This document shows, one piece after another, positions 9,934 to 19,526 of a DNA stretch of 64,000 bases. The translations under genes were made by a program, and so were the position numbers. The number at the start of each line of letters is the position of its first letter. Position 1 is the first letter of the stretch. The notes below the pieces were generated by a model. That model was not told the DNA's origin, did no database searches, and worked only from the letters and a program-made list of their open reading frames with translations. Where the stretch lies: NCBI RefSeq assembly GCF_005116455.1, contig NZ_SWBP01000001.1, positions 1,054,001 through 1,118,000 of the forward strand, given 5' to 3'. Origin of the DNA: Pedobacter cryophilus (GTDB lineage: Bacteria > Bacteroidota > Bacteroidia > Sphingobacteriales > Sphingobacteriaceae).

Positions 9934-10263
9934 ATGGGATTAACTAAAACAGAAATATTTACTGATGAGCAAAATCAATTAGCTACACTAATGAAAGCGT
10001 TGGCTCATCCTGCTCGTGTGGCTATTTTACAAAGAATAATGGTAGCCAATACCTGTATTTGTGGCGATTTAGTTGGCGAATTAGGTTTGGCACAAGCCAC
10101 CATTTCGCAACATTTAAAAGAGTTGAAAACGGCCGGTTTAATTCAAGGAACCATTGAAGGCGTAAGTGTTTGCTATTGCATTCATCCACAAAACTGGAAA
10201 TTATTAGAACAACATATTGGCACTTTTTTAAAAGCTTATAAAGGACCGGCAACTTGTTGTTAA
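9934..10263 (+). CDS. arsR: ArsR-family arsenic-responsive repressor
   Basis: The 109-residue protein is a winged helix-turn-helix ([14 protein letters not shown]; recognition region [13 protein letters not shown]). It has Cys41-x-Cys43 at the helix before recognition, where ArsR proteins bind As(III), further Cys80 and Cys82, and a C-terminal vicinal Cys108-Cys109 pair. It heads an operon with a DUF6428-like gene, arsC and acr3. The expected role is repression of the operon until arsenite binds. The multiple Cys pairs are more than the minimum site needs. Confidence 0.92.
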   Translation: MGLTKTEIFTDEQNQLATLMKALAHPARVAILQRIMVANTCICGDLVGELGLAQATISQHLKELKTAGLIQGTIEGVSVCYCIHPQNWKLLEQHIGTFLKAYKGPATCC

Positions 10264-10291
10264 ACCAAGTAGAAATTTAAATTTTAATAAG

Positions 10292-10855
10292 ATGAATAAC
10301 GTAAACAGTATGAATTGGGCAGCATTTAAGGATGCTTTATTAGCAAATCCAGATTTAGATTTACAGTTTCAATACGCAAATAACCAATGGGTTGATGCTT
10401 CATATCACATTACCGAGATTAAGCAAGCGCCTATTGTTTCGGTTGATTGTGGTGGAGTAATGAACAGCTGGACAGAAGTAATCCTTCAGCTTTGGGAACC
10501 TACAAACCAAAAGCAAATGCGTTCTATGAAAGTGAAAAAAGCATTGGATATTATTAATCTGGTAGAAAAATCATTGCCTTTAAATCCTTTGGCCATTGTT
10601 AAAATTGAGTTTGGAAATTCTGAATTTGATACCCGCCAAATGTTTCCAAACGAGTTGATTTCAGATGGAGAAAATTTTGTGGTTGACCTTCGTCCTGATG
10701 CTACACAATGTAAAGAAATCAATCGTGGAGGAAGTTGTGGCACTACCGCTTCTGGCGAAGAATGTTGTGCGCCTGCATCGGCTGAAAAGCCAAAAATAGA
10801 AATGAAAAACTTGGCGACAGCTAACAGTTGTACACCAGGTTCTGGATGTTGTTAA
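10292..10855 (+). CDS. DUF6428-like ars-operon protein with Cys-rich tail
   Basis: The 187-residue protein of unknown function lies between arsR and arsC. Its first 135 residues form a compact domain (MNWAAFKDALLANPDLDL at the start) of a type I recall from Bacteroidota ars operons as DUF6428. The last 50 residues carry seven Cys: one in QCK, one in GGSC, a CC pair in EECC, one in NSC, and a final CC. That pattern suggests soft-metal binding, for example arsenite sequestration or hand-over, but this is inference. Spacing is 28 bp from arsR and 19 bp to arsC, so it belongs to the operon. Confidence 0.7.
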   Translation: MNNVNSMNWAAFKDALLANPDLDLQFQYANNQWVDASYHITEIKQAPIVSVDCGGVMNSWTEVILQLWEPTNQKQMRSMKVKKALDIINLVEKSLPLNPLAIVKIEFGNSEFDTRQMFPNELISDGENFVVDLRPDATQCKEINRGGSCGTTASGEECCAPASAEKPKIEMKNLATANSCTPGSGCC

Positions 10856-10874
10856 TCAATCAAATAAAAATAGA

Positions 10875-11285
10875 ATGAACATTTTAGTGCTTTGTACAGG
10901 CAATAGTTGCCGCAGTCAATTAGCCGAAGGTTATTTAAAGTATTTTGCTGGCGATAAAGCAAATATTTACAGTGCCGGAATAGAAACTCATGGGGTAAAC
11001 CCAAGAGCAATTGCCACCATGTTAGAAGATGGAATTGACATTTCAAACCATACTTCTAACAATGTAGATGAATACGCTGATATAGACTTTGATTATGTAA
11101 TCACAGTTTGTGATAACGCTAAAGAAGCTTGTCCGGTTTTCCCTAGTAAAGCCAAAACATTCCATTACAACTTCCCCGATCCTGCTAAAGCACAAGGAAC
11201 AGAAGAAGAAATTATGGCTCAGTTTAGGGCCGTAAGAGAAATGATTAAAACTTACACCAAAGATTTTGTAGAAAAAAACTTGTAA
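10875..11285 (+). CDS. arsC: Arsenate reductase, low-molecular-weight phosphatase type
   Basis: The 136-residue protein has the CX5R P-loop (Cys7-TGNSC-Arg13) and the downstream Cys79 and Cys86 ([12 protein letters not shown]) that carry the disulfide relay of thioredoxin-coupled ArsC. A DP motif (NFPDPAKA) gives the general acid Asp. It reduces arsenate to arsenite in the cytoplasm for export by the Acr3 pump encoded next. Its stop codon overlaps the acr3 start (TAATG). Confidence 0.93.
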   Translation: MNILVLCTGNSCRSQLAEGYLKYFAGDKANIYSAGIETHGVNPRAIATMLEDGIDISNHTSNNVDEYADIDFDYVITVCDNAKEACPVFPSKAKTFHYNFPDPAKAQGTEEEIMAQFRAVREMIKTYTKDFVEKNL

Positions 11286-12361
11286 TGTCAGCAAACCATT
11301 GCGCACCAGTTGCCGAAAGAAAAAAATTAGGTTTTTTAGATCGTTACCTTACCTTATGGATATTTTTAGCCATGGCTATTGGTGTGGCTGTGGGTTATTT
11401 TATTCCATCATCATCCACTTTTATCAACTCGTTTTCTAGCGGCACTACCAATATTCCTTTAGCTGTGGGTTTAATTTTAATGATGTATCCGCCATTGGCA
11501 AAAGTGAAATATGAAAACATGGGCGAAGTATTTAAAAACACAAAAGTGTTAAGCGCTTCGCTCATTTTAAACTGGATTATCGGTCCAATTTTAATGTTCA
11601 TTTTAGCCATTACCTTTTTAAGAGATTATCCAGAATACATGGTTGGCCTTATTTTAATTGGTTTAGCCAGATGCATTGCTATGGTAGTAGTTTGGAATGA
11701 TTTAGCCGAAGGAAACCGAGAATATGCCGCTGGCTTAATAGCTTTAAACAGCATTTTTCAAGTGTTATTGTACAGCGTTTATGCTTATGTATTTATCACC
11801 GTTTTACCTCCAATTTTTGGTTTAGAAGGGTTAACAGTAAATATTGGTATTGGGCAAATTGCCGAAAGTGTTTTTATCTATTTAGGCATCCCATTTTTAA
11901 TGGGAATCATTAGTCGTTATAGCTTAATAAAGTTAAAAGGAGAAGAATGGTTTCAAACCAAATTTGTCCCAATTATTTCGCCAATTACCTTAGTAGCTCT
12001 ATTGTTCACCATCTTAATTATGTTTAGCCTTAAAGGCGAATTAATTGTTCAAATCCCTATGGATGTGATCAGAATTGCCATTCCATTAGTTATTTACTTT
12101 GCCATTATGTTTGTGGCCAGTTTCTTTATTGGTAAATCTTTTGGTGCCGATTATTCCAAATCAACCGCTATTGCTTTTACCGCAACGGGCAATAATTTTG
12201 AGTTAGCCATTGCCGTAGCCATTGGTGTTTTTGGCATTAATTCTGGCGAAGCTTTTGCGGGTGTAATAGGTCCTTTGGTAGAAGTTCCGGCTTTAATTGC
12301 TTTAGTAAATTTGGCGTTTTGGTTTAGAAAAAAATATTATACCTCAGTTTCCGAAGCTTAA
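11285..12361 (+). CDS. arsB: Acr3-type arsenite efflux permease
   Basis: The 358-residue membrane protein has about ten hydrophobic segments. The conserved Cys of Acr3 transporters is visible at residue 130 in [16 protein letters not shown], and the [20 protein letters not shown] segment is the other family signature. It exports arsenite made by ArsC. The start overlaps the arsC stop by one base, so translation is coupled. Some annotations name this gene acr3. Confidence 0.95.
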   Translation: MSANHCAPVAERKKLGFLDRYLTLWIFLAMAIGVAVGYFIPSSSTFINSFSSGTTNIPLAVGLILMMYPPLAKVKYENMGEVFKNTKVLSASLILNWIIGPILMFILAITFLRDYPEYMVGLILIGLARCIAMVVVWNDLAEGNREYAAGLIALNSIFQVLLYSVYAYVFITVLPPIFGLEGLTVNIGIGQIAESVFIYLGIPFLMGIISRYSLIKLKGEEWFQTKFVPIISPITLVALLFTILIMFSLKGELIVQIPMDVIRIAIPLVIYFAIMFVASFFIGKSFGADYSKSTAIAFTATGNNFELAIAVAIGVFGINSGEAFAGVIGPLVEVPALIALVNLAFWFRKKYYTSVSEA

Positions 12362-12465
12362 ATTCTTCGCTTTTTGTGTAAGCTCAAATCTTTAGAGGAA
12401 GAGAAACCATAATTTTATTTTTAGAAAAGCAATTACAGTATTTCATTTGTTTCGATTGTAATAAC

Positions 12466-12491
12466 GCAGGATCCTCTGCGAGAGATCCTGC
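12466..12491. repeat. Dispersed hairpin repeat, copy 1
   Basis: An 8-bp perfect stem (GCAGGATC / GATCCTGC) is followed by TTGGACAGAAA. The same block occurs in reverse orientation at 19464-19503. It may act as the terminator hairpin of the ars operon, although no T-run follows on the plus strand. Confidence 0.6.
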
Positions 12492-12540
12492 TTGGACAGA
12501 AACAATTTATTTACCCTACAATAGAATTTAAAAAGCACTG

Positions 12541-12645
12541 CCTTTTGCGTTAAGGATTGAAGCGGCATCTTTTTTATTTGTGAGCTGGGGCTGGGGAGTT
12601 GCGAAACAAATAAAAAAATACAGCGGAAAGCCTGTTCAAACGCCC
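12541..12645 (+). repeat. Intergenic GATTGAA/AAAGC hairpin element, copy 1 of 7
   Basis: The left arm reads TTAAGGATTGAAGCGGCATC and the right arm ACAGCGGAAAGCCTGTTCAA. Between them is an inverted pair TTTTTTATTTG / CAAATAAAAAA. The arms match six other intergenic copies in this window. It lies in the 380-bp gap between acr3 and prfC. It is probably a mobile or RNA-forming repeat; function unknown. Confidence 0.6.
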
Positions 12646-12747
12646 AAAAACTTTTCAAAATCTTCTATATTTAATAGAAACCTATTTATTCCGTTAAAAC
12701 ATCCTATTTTTGCCGATTGATTATCCAATCATTATTATTTATTGAAT

Positions 12748-14346
12748 ATGCTGCAAAATGAAATTGCCAAAAGAAGAACTTTTGGTATTATCAGTCACCC
12801 CGATGCCGGAAAAACAACTTTAACAGAAAAATTGCTGCTCTTTGGTGGGGCCATTCAAAAAGCGGGAACTGTTAAAAGAAACAAGGCAGAGAAAACTGCC
12901 ACTTCGGATTTTATGGAGATTGAGAAGCAGAGGGGGATTTCTGTGGCGACTTCTGTAATGGGTTTTACTTATAAAGAGCATAAAGTAAATATATTAGATA
13001 CACCTGGCCACAAAGATTTTGCTGAAGATACTTACCGTACTTTAACCGCTGTAGATTCGGTAATATTGGTGGTTGATTGTGTGAAAGGGGTAGAAGAGCA
13101 AACCAAAAAGCTGATGCAGGTTTGTAGAATGCGCCATACTCCGGTGATTATTTTTATCAATAAAATGGACCGTGAGGGGAAAGATCCTTTTGATTTATTA
13201 GAGGAATTAGAAAAAGAACTGAACATTTACACTCGCCCTTTAACCTGGCCAATTGGCATTGGAACTACTTTTAGAGGTGTTTACCATTTAAGTAACCATA
13301 CCCTAAATTTATTTAGTGCAAATAAGCAAAACATTGCTGATGATTACTTAGAAATTGACTCTATTAATAGTGAGGTTTTAGACCAAACGGTGGGCAAATT
13401 ACAGGCTGCAAAATTGAGAGATGATGTGGAGTTAATTGAAACCGTAAGTGAACCTTTTGATGTTTCGTTATATAAAGCAGGCTATTTAGCGCCAGTGTTT
13501 TTTGGAAGTGCCATTAACAATTTTGGTGTGCAAGAATTGCTAGATACTTTTGTTGAAATTGCCCCTGAACCACAACCTAGGGAAACTAGCGAACGTATAA
13601 TTGAGCCTGCAGAAAATAAATTTTCGGGCTTTATATTTAAAATTCACGCCAATTTAGACCCTAATCACAGAGATAGAATTGCTTTTTGCAGAATTTGCTC
13701 GGGTAAGTTTCAAAGAAATACTTTTTACTACCATACTAGAATTAATAAAAAACTAAAATTTGCATCGCCAACCAGTTTTATGGCTGATACCAAAAGTTTG
13801 GTGGAAGAGGCTTATCCTGGGGATGTAATTGGTTTATATGATGCCGGAAACTTTAAAATTGGAGATACTTTAACTGAAGGGGAAGAGTTGCATTTTATTG
13901 GCATCCCAAGTTTTTCGCCAGAAATTTTTAAGGAATTAGAGAATCGAGATCCGTTAAAAACGAAGCAATTAGAAAAAGGAATTAGTCAGTTAAGTGATGA
14001 AGGTGTTGCGCAATTATTCACTCAAAACCCTGGTAACCGTAAAATTATTGGTACCGTGGGTGAGCTGCAATTTGAAGTGATTCAGTTTAGGTTACTGAAT
14101 GAATATGGCGCTTCAGCAGCTTTTAGACCTATTAATGTAACCAGAGCAAAATGGATTTCTTGTGAGGATGAAGAGATTTACAACAGATTTATTAGAACTC
14201 AAGCGAGTAAAATTGCTTATGATAAAGACCAAAAGCCGGTGTTTTTAGCGGCTTCTGAATGGGATTTAAATTATTATGCTAAACAGTTTCCTGAAGTTGA
14301 ATTTCATGATACTTCTGAATGGGATTTGCTAACTAAAAAGAGTTAA
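12748..14346 (+). CDS. prfC: Peptide chain release factor 3
   Basis: The ATG at 12748 ([13 protein letters not shown]) is preferred over an in-frame TTG two codons upstream. The 532-residue length is normal for RF3. GTPase motifs are clear: G1 [10 protein letters not shown]3 DTPGH, G4 NKMD. Domains II and III follow ([26 protein letters not shown]). RF3 removes RF1 or RF2 from the ribosome after termination. The gene stands alone and ends 28 bp before a strong terminator. Confidence 0.96.
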   Translation: MLQNEIAKRRTFGIISHPDAGKTTLTEKLLLFGGAIQKAGTVKRNKAEKTATSDFMEIEKQRGISVATSVMGFTYKEHKVNILDTPGHKDFAEDTYRTLTAVDSVILVVDCVKGVEEQTKKLMQVCRMRHTPVIIFINKMDREGKDPFDLLEELEKELNIYTRPLTWPIGIGTTFRGVYHLSNHTLNLFSANKQNIADDYLEIDSINSEVLDQTVGKLQAAKLRDDVELIETVSEPFDVSLYKAGYLAPVFFGSAINNFGVQELLDTFVEIAPEPQPRETSERIIEPAENKFSGFIFKIHANLDPNHRDRIAFCRICSGKFQRNTFYYHTRINKKLKFASPTSFMADTKSLVEEAYPGDVIGLYDAGNFKIGDTLTEGEELHFIGIPSFSPEIFKELENRDPLKTKQLEKGISQLSDEGVAQLFTQNPGNRKIIGTVGELQFEVIQFRLLNEYGASAAFRPINVTRAKWISCEDEEIYNRFIRTQASKIAYDKDQKPVFLAASEWDLNYYAKQFPEVEFHDTSEWDLLTKKS

Positions 14347-14374
14347 ATTTTTTTAGTTAATTTTTTCAAAGTTT

Positions 14375-14407
14375 AAAGCAGTATTTCTGATGAAATGCTG
14401 CTTTTTT
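14375..14407 (+). terminator. Rho-independent terminator of prfC
   Basis: A 13-bp stem (AAAGCAGTATTTC / GAAATGCTGCTTT, one G-T pair) with a 4-nt loop is followed by more T residues. Confidence 0.88.
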
Positions 14408-14428
14408 GGTCTCACAAGGCTTTCCTAC

Positions 14429-14927
14429 CCTAGCCGGGTAATGGCTTGTCACTTTTTCCTTGATAAAAAAGTAACCAAAAAATCAAGACTTCAGAATCTT
14501 TGTTCGAAAAACCTCATTTGGCTTTGAAACACAATTTTGAGCCGTGGGAATGGTTCTGCATCAACAAAGTTCCTACAACACTCTTTAAAATTGTTTCCCA
14601 TCAGTGGGTCATCAAAGTTTCTGCAAAAGCCAAATGGATTTTTCTTCCAAATCTTCAGAGGTCATCCCTAAAATGAGGCTCTGCGTAATCGATTTGTATA
14701 ATGGATTTGTGTGCCGATACTTCAAAGCGAAAATTTAATTTGAAAACCGAGTCTCAATATAGTTTCAGAGGTAGTGAGAAGAGCCATTCATAACCGTCAT
14801 ATTCCGCCTTGGCGATTGCGGGTAGAACGGAAGAAATATTTGCAGAAACTTTCATAGCAATCGGCGTAGCGGTGGCTTTTTGGTTACTTTTCAGCTAAAG
14901 GAAAAGTAACTTGCCTCCGAGGCTAGG
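14429..14927. repeat. About 500-bp element with terminal inverted repeats (copy A)
   Basis: The left end (CCTAGCC, then ACTTTTTCCTTGATAAAA and AGTAACCAAAAA) is mirrored at the right end. In reverse complement that end reads CCTAGCC, then TTACTTTTCCTTTAGCTGA and AGTAACCAAAAAG. This gives terminal inverted repeats of about 55 bp. The interior has no credible reading frame. A diverged second copy of the right two thirds lies at about 15980-16345. It looks like a non-coding MITE-type or structural repeat, and it fills most of the 640-bp gap after prfC. Confidence 0.6.
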
Positions 14928-14989
14928 AGCGGATGAAGTACAAATGAAGAACTAAATTTCATTTGAAAACCAAATGAAAAACCCAACCC

Positions 14990-15910
14990 TTACTTCTTCC
15001 CAATTAAATTCAACACTACTAAAGTACTATGTGTAAAATCTAAAGTATTCCCGGGTTTTATAGTGGTTAATTTGGAAACGTAAACATCTAAAATTCCCTG
15101 TAAAACTTTTTTTCGGTTTTCTTTATAATCTTCATCGGCATTAAATTTATAAACAAAAAGGTTTCCATTTTGGTCTACAACTGCCGAAATAGTGTAAGCG
15201 AAATCTTTGTAAGCAGGCGAAATAATAACTTTATATTGAGGGTATAAATAATTGTAAGAAGCAGTTCTATTTAATAATTTATCTACTGTTGATATTTTTT
15301 CAACAGTAATCATTTTACTATTTGAGGTGAAAACTACAGGGTTTCTGGCTGCAAAAAAGTAAGCGCTATCTAGAGGATTTTTATTTGCTATTTCTGCATG
15401 GTTTTTCACAAACAAGCTATCCTGTTTTCTTGGTTTTTGTAAGTCCTCAGCGGTAGTTTTTAATTTATTTGTGATATAGTCTTCAGCATAAAATGTCATG
15501 TAAACATTAGACCTAATATCTGTGGCAACTTCTTTTCCGTTTACTTGCAAACGTTGAAAAACCAAACTGTCTTTACTCAAATGTTTAACTCTAAACCATT
15601 CTTTTGCAAAATTATAAACGGCATCATGGCTGTGAGTCACCACAAAATCAATCATTTTTTTACGGGTTGGGCTATAAGTTTTTACAGTAGTGTCCGACTG
15701 AAATTCTACAATCCATTCGGGTTCTTGCTGAAAACCTTGTTCATCAAAAGCAATTCCGTTATTAAATGCTCTGCGTATTTCTATAAATCTAATTCCTTTT
15801 ATACTTTCAAAAGAGAACTCAGTTTTAGCCGCATTTTGTTTAGAGCTGTTGCTATTACAACCGCAAAACACAAATAAAAGAAGTATGGAAAGTGTTCTAA
15901 TCAACATCAT
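14990..15910 (-). CDS. Lipoprotein of unknown function
   Basis: The start at 15910 (MMLIRTLSILLLFVFCGC) gives a lipoprotein signal with lipobox FVFCGC. The longer open frame upstream adds 64 residues that read through the neighbouring repeat and are not credible. The mature protein of about 285 residues is hydrophilic. Its last 120 residues (VIISPAYKDFAYTISAVVDQNGNL...) resemble an alpha/beta sensor or TonB-tail-like fold, but no family was recognised. The gene is bracketed on both sides by copies of the same 0.5-kb repeat. Confidence 0.65.
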   Translation of the reverse strand: MMLIRTLSILLLFVFCGCNSNSSKQNAAKTEFSFESIKGIRFIEIRRAFNNGIAFDEQGFQQEPEWIVEFQSDTTVKTYSPTRKKMIDFVVTHSHDAVYNFAKEWFRVKHLSKDSLVFQRLQVNGKEVATDIRSNVYMTFYAEDYITNKLKTTAEDLQKPRKQDSLFVKNHAEIANKNPLDSAYFFAARNPVVFTSNSKMITVEKISTVDKLLNRTASYNYLYPQYKVIISPAYKDFAYTISAVVDQNGNLFVYKFNADEDYKENRKKVLQGILDVYVSKLTTIKPGNTLDFTHSTLVVLNLIGKK

Positions 15911-15979
15911 GGTTATTAATGCGAAAATAACAGAAATGTTGTTAGCATGATGTAAAAATATGAAGTCACATTTGTAGCA

Positions 15980-16345
15980 TAGATTTGCTCGTCGGCATGA
16001 ACGGAGTGCTGAGGACATTACTTTTAGAAAAGTTTCTACAAAAGATTTATTGGCCTTCCTTTCCAAATCTTCAAAGGACGACCTTAGATTGTGGATCTGC
16101 ATATCCGATCTGTATGGTGGCTTTGCAAAGCGAGAATCTCAATAGAAAATTTAAATTTCAAATAAGTTTCAGAAGCGGCCAAACGAACCGTTCATAACCG
16201 TCTTATTCCGCATTGGCATTTGCGGTTGTGATGAAGAAATATTTGCAGAAACTTTATAGCAAATGGCGTAGCGGTTGCATTTTGTTACTTTTTTGCTAAA
16301 GAAAAAGTAATAGGCTTCCGCGGCTATGAGCAGACAGAGCATGAA
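15980..16345. repeat. Degenerate second copy (B) of the 0.5-kb repeat element
   Basis: It shares several blocks with copy A in the same order and orientation: CCAAATCTTCA, ATTCATAACCGTC-like, GAAGAAATATTTGCAGAAAC, GGCGTAGCGGT and a TTACTTTT...AAAAGTAA hairpin. The left terminal inverted repeat seen in copy A is not evident here, so this copy is truncated or decayed. It occupies the 570-bp gap before htpG. Confidence 0.55.
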
Positions 16346-16479
16346 TTGAAAGCTAAATTTCAATTGAAAAACAATCATCAATAAAAAAACCAAAACTGTC
16401 ATCTTGGCACATCAACACCCTTTGGAACAACCCTTGTGTAATGGCTTTTGTAAATTAAAAAATAACAGATAAACATATC

Positions 16480-18363
16480 ATGAAGGAAAAAGGAACGATT
16501 TCAATACACACGGAGAATATTTTCCCGATCATTAAAAAGTTTTTATACTCTGATAACGAGATATTTTTGAGAGAATTGGTGTCTAACGCTGCCGATGCTA
16601 CTCAAAAAATTAAACGCTTAGCTTCTTTAGGTCAGTACAATGGCGAACTAGGCGAATTAAAAGTGGAAGTTGCTTTTGATGAAGAAGCAAAAACCATTAC
16701 CATTTCTGACAACGGTTTAGGAATGACCGACGAAGAAATAAAAAAATACATTAACCAAATTGCTTTCTCGGGTGCTACAGAATTTGTCGAAAAATTTAAA
16801 GATGCCAAAGACGCAAACGAAATCATCGGAAAGTTTGGTTTAGGTTTCTACTCGGCATTTATGGTGTCTGATTTGGTAGAAATTAATACGCTTTCTTACC
16901 AAGATGGCGCAAAATCTGCAGCTTGGGTTTGTGATGGTAGTACCGAATATGAGATTAAAGAAGGCACTCGCACCACTCGTGGTACCGATATTATTTTACA
17001 CGTTAATAAAGAATCTGAAGAGTTCTTAAACAAACAAAAACTACAAACCATTCTTGATAAATACTTCAAGTTTTTACCGGTGACTTTGGTTTTTGGAACC
17101 GAAACAGATAGCATAGAAGACGGTGAAGATGCAGAAGGAAAAAAACAGTATAAATCTGTTGAAGTTCCTAATGTGATCAACTCTGCAAAGCCAATTTGGA
17201 CTCAGGCTCCAGCCGATTTAAAAGACGAAGATTACTTACAATTCTATAAAGAGTTATACCCTTTCTCTGAAGATCCTTTGTTTTGGATTCACCTAAACGT
17301 AGATTATCCTTTCAACTTAACCGGAGTTTTATACTTCCCTAAGCTGAAAAAAGATGTAGAAATTCAACGTAATAAAATCAAGTTATTTAGCCGTCAGGTT
17401 TTTATTACTGATGAGGTTAAAGACATTGTTCCAGAATTTTTGATGCTATTGCATGGTGTGATAGATTCTCCAGATATTCCGCTTAACGTATCTAGAAGTT
17501 TTTTACAGGCAGATAGTAACGTAAAGAAAATCAATAGTTACATCACTAAAAAAGTAGCCGAAAAACTAAGCGAACTTTTCAAAAAAGACCGTGAAGCTTA
17601 TGAAGCAAAATGGAGTGACATTGGCATTTTTGTGAAATACGGAATGATTAGCGAAGAGAAATTTTATGATAAAGCCAAAGACTTTACGCTATTAACCAAC
17701 ACAGATAATAAGCATTATACTTTAGATGAATATCACAATAAAGTGAAAGACATCCAAACTGATAAAGACGGAAATGTGGTTTATTTATACACTGTAGATC
17801 CTGCTAAACAAGATGCTTTTATCCAGTCGGCAATTAAAAAAAGTTACGATGTTTTATTGATGGACACTCCAATTGACGCACATTTTGTGAGCCACATGGA
17901 ACATAAATTAGACAAAACTCAACTAAAGCGTGTAGATGCTAACACCATTGATAAGCTGATTGATAAAGATGAAAAATTAGAGCATGTTTTAAGCGAAGAC
18001 GAAACTAAAAAAGTAACAGAAATCTTTGAAAAAGCAATTAACAAAGCGGTTTACAAAGTAGAAATTGAGGCTTTAAGTCCTGATGAAATGCCAGTTACTG
18101 TAACTATGGACGAGTTTATGCGCCGTATGAAAGATATGGCAGCAATGGGCGGTGGAATGAGTTTCTACGGCAGCATGCCAGATAGTTATAAAGTTGCCAT
18201 CAACGGGAACCACAAATTGGTAAACAAAATTTTAGCTACTACAGATGCTGAAGAGCAATCTCAATTGGCTAAACAAGCTTTTGATTTAGCTTTACTATCT
18301 CAAGGTTTATTAACCGGAGCAGATTTAACCGCTTTTGTAAATAGAAGTGTGGCGTTGATTTAA
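16480..18363 (+). CDS. htpG: Molecular chaperone HtpG (bacterial Hsp90)
   Basis: The 627-residue protein has all GHKL ATPase motifs near the N-terminus: ELVSNAADA, DNGLGM and GKFGLGFYSAFM. The middle-domain catalytic loop NVSRSFLQ follows, and then the C-terminal dimerisation region. It is a cytosolic ATP-dependent chaperone. The gene is monocistronic. No CIRCE-type operator was recognised upstream, where a degenerate repeat occupies the gap. Confidence 0.97.
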   Translation: MKEKGTISIHTENIFPIIKKFLYSDNEIFLRELVSNAADATQKIKRLASLGQYNGELGELKVEVAFDEEAKTITISDNGLGMTDEEIKKYINQIAFSGATEFVEKFKDAKDANEIIGKFGLGFYSAFMVSDLVEINTLSYQDGAKSAAWVCDGSTEYEIKEGTRTTRGTDIILHVNKESEEFLNKQKLQTILDKYFKFLPVTLVFGTETDSIEDGEDAEGKKQYKSVEVPNVINSAKPIWTQAPADLKDEDYLQFYKELYPFSEDPLFWIHLNVDYPFNLTGVLYFPKLKKDVEIQRNKIKLFSRQVFITDEVKDIVPEFLMLLHGVIDSPDIPLNVSRSFLQADSNVKKINSYITKKVAEKLSELFKKDREAYEAKWSDIGIFVKYGMISEEKFYDKAKDFTLLTNTDNKHYTLDEYHNKVKDIQTDKDGNVVYLYTVDPAKQDAFIQSAIKKSYDVLLMDTPIDAHFVSHMEHKLDKTQLKRVDANTIDKLIDKDEKLEHVLSEDETKKVTEIFEKAINKAVYKVEIEALSPDEMPVTVTMDEFMRRMKDMAAMGGGMSFYGSMPDSYKVAINGNHKLVNKILATTDAEEQSQLAKQAFDLALLSQGLLTGADLTAFVNRSVALI

Positions 18364-18367
18364 TTTT

Positions 18368-18432
18368 TGTAGGGATAACCCTCGGGTTATCTTCTAATAT
18401 TTTTGTCGGATAATCCTAGGATTATCCCTACA
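18368..18432. repeat. Nested palindrome repeat
   Basis: Outer arms TGTAGGGATAA / TTATCCCTACA enclose two smaller hairpins (GATAACCCTCGGGTTATC and GGATAATCCTAGGATTATCC). The left arm with its hairpin recurs in reverse orientation at 55826-55849. Confidence 0.65.
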
Positions 18433-18470
18433 TAAAATCCCTTTCGAATTTATTTTCGGGAGGGATTTTA
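18433..18470. terminator. Hairpin, probable htpG terminator
   Basis: A perfect 10-bp stem (TAAAATCCCT / AGGGATTTTA) with an 18-nt loop follows htpG. The T-run is short, so termination is likely but not certain. Confidence 0.55.
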
Positions 18471-18522
18471 TGTTTTGTGAATAATTTAAAATATTTTGGA
18501 GCTTCATTTTTTTAAATACCTA

Positions 18523-19365
18523 ATGAAAAAATATATAGCGCTATTAATCATCACTTTGATATTTTATTCTTGTTCGAATAAAGAAAGTGTAGATCCCAAA
18601 AAGGAGATTCAAATAGGTTTTTTTCTTGCTGATAAACCTTTGGTGAGCAAATCTGATACATTAAAATTAGGTCTTCGATACACTAAAAATTATTCTAGCA
18701 ATGATGAAGTTTTTCTAACTGTAAACGGATTAAAAATTTCACCGTCCTCAAATCGTTACGATTCTCCAAACCAGTATGATTATTTATTTAAAGTGTCTCC
18801 AAAAAATCAGGTTGGCGTTTTAAACATCAAATTAACAATAAAAAACAATCAAGATTCTTTTGATACAGACGCCGCCTTAAGAGTTGTTGAGAATAGGAGT
18901 TTAGAAACTTTATGGGATAAATTAGATTTTTCTTACATCTCAAATACTTATCCTTATGTAGTTGTTGATTATAACACAAATTATCTCAATCTTATTTTAT
19001 ATAATGCTACAAACCCTAATAATGTGATAATAGGTTCATTTTTGGATGGGAAATTAAAGAATACAATTCCATATACAAAAAACATTTTGATAGATGGAAT
19101 TTATGGAAGATATGAACTGAAATATGATGATTCAAAAAATCTTAAAGAAATTTATGTTTTAAATGGGGAGCCTCAGCTTTTTCAAAACCTAACTTATGAA
19201 AGCGTAGTGAATGATGTAAACCAATTTTATGGACCTTCTAAAAGTGCTGGTTTTGACCAAACAGGAAAAAGAGTTACTCAATTTCAAACCCAGAGATTTA
19301 TCATTGTCGTAGGTGAAACAGGATCCCAAGGCTCTCCTTTATTTACTAGAATTACATTGAAATAA
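18523..19365 (+). CDS. Lipoprotein of unknown function
   Basis: The start at 18523 (MKKYIALLIITLIFYSCSNK) gives a classic lipoprotein signal with lipobox FYSC; an earlier non-ATG start would spoil it. The 280-residue product is rich in Asn, Tyr and Ser, with beta-strand-like alternation. An N-terminal part of about 100 residues resembles an Ig-like or cadherin-like sandwich (VFLTVNGLKI, GVLNIKLTIKNNQ). No catalytic motif is visible. It probably sits on the outer membrane or cell surface. Confidence 0.6.
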   Translation: MKKYIALLIITLIFYSCSNKESVDPKKEIQIGFFLADKPLVSKSDTLKLGLRYTKNYSSNDEVFLTVNGLKISPSSNRYDSPNQYDYLFKVSPKNQVGVLNIKLTIKNNQDSFDTDAALRVVENRSLETLWDKLDFSYISNTYPYVVVDYNTNYLNLILYNATNPNNVIIGSFLDGKLKNTIPYTKNILIDGIYGRYELKYDDSKNLKEIYVLNGEPQLFQNLTYESVVNDVNQFYGPSKSAGFDQTGKRVTQFQTQRFIIVVGETGSQGSPLFTRITLK

Positions 19366-19473
19366 ATTTATTTCAATGTAATCTTCGTGTGTCAGCAGGA
19401 TCTCTAAAAGGAAACCTTCAGTATCTTGATCTTTGTGTTATTCCCTTTTTTGTAAAGTTATTTTTCTGTCCAA

Positions 19474-19508
19474 GCAGGGTCTCTCACAGAGGACTCTGCG
19501 TTTTTTTT
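19474..19508 (+). terminator. Terminator-like hairpin, copy 2 of the GCAGGATC repeat
   Basis: An imperfect stem (GCAGGGTC / GACTCTGC) is followed directly by eight T. Together with the upstream TTTCTGTCCAA it is a diverged reverse-orientation copy of the block at 12466-12503. It is well placed to terminate the lipoprotein gene. Confidence 0.6.
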
Positions 19509-19526
19509 GTCAATTAATTTTATCTC

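Noticed and set aside
14990-16102. Long start of the lipoprotein gene at 16102
   Set aside because: The extra 64 residues read through the repeat and bury the lipoprotein signal that begins at 15910.
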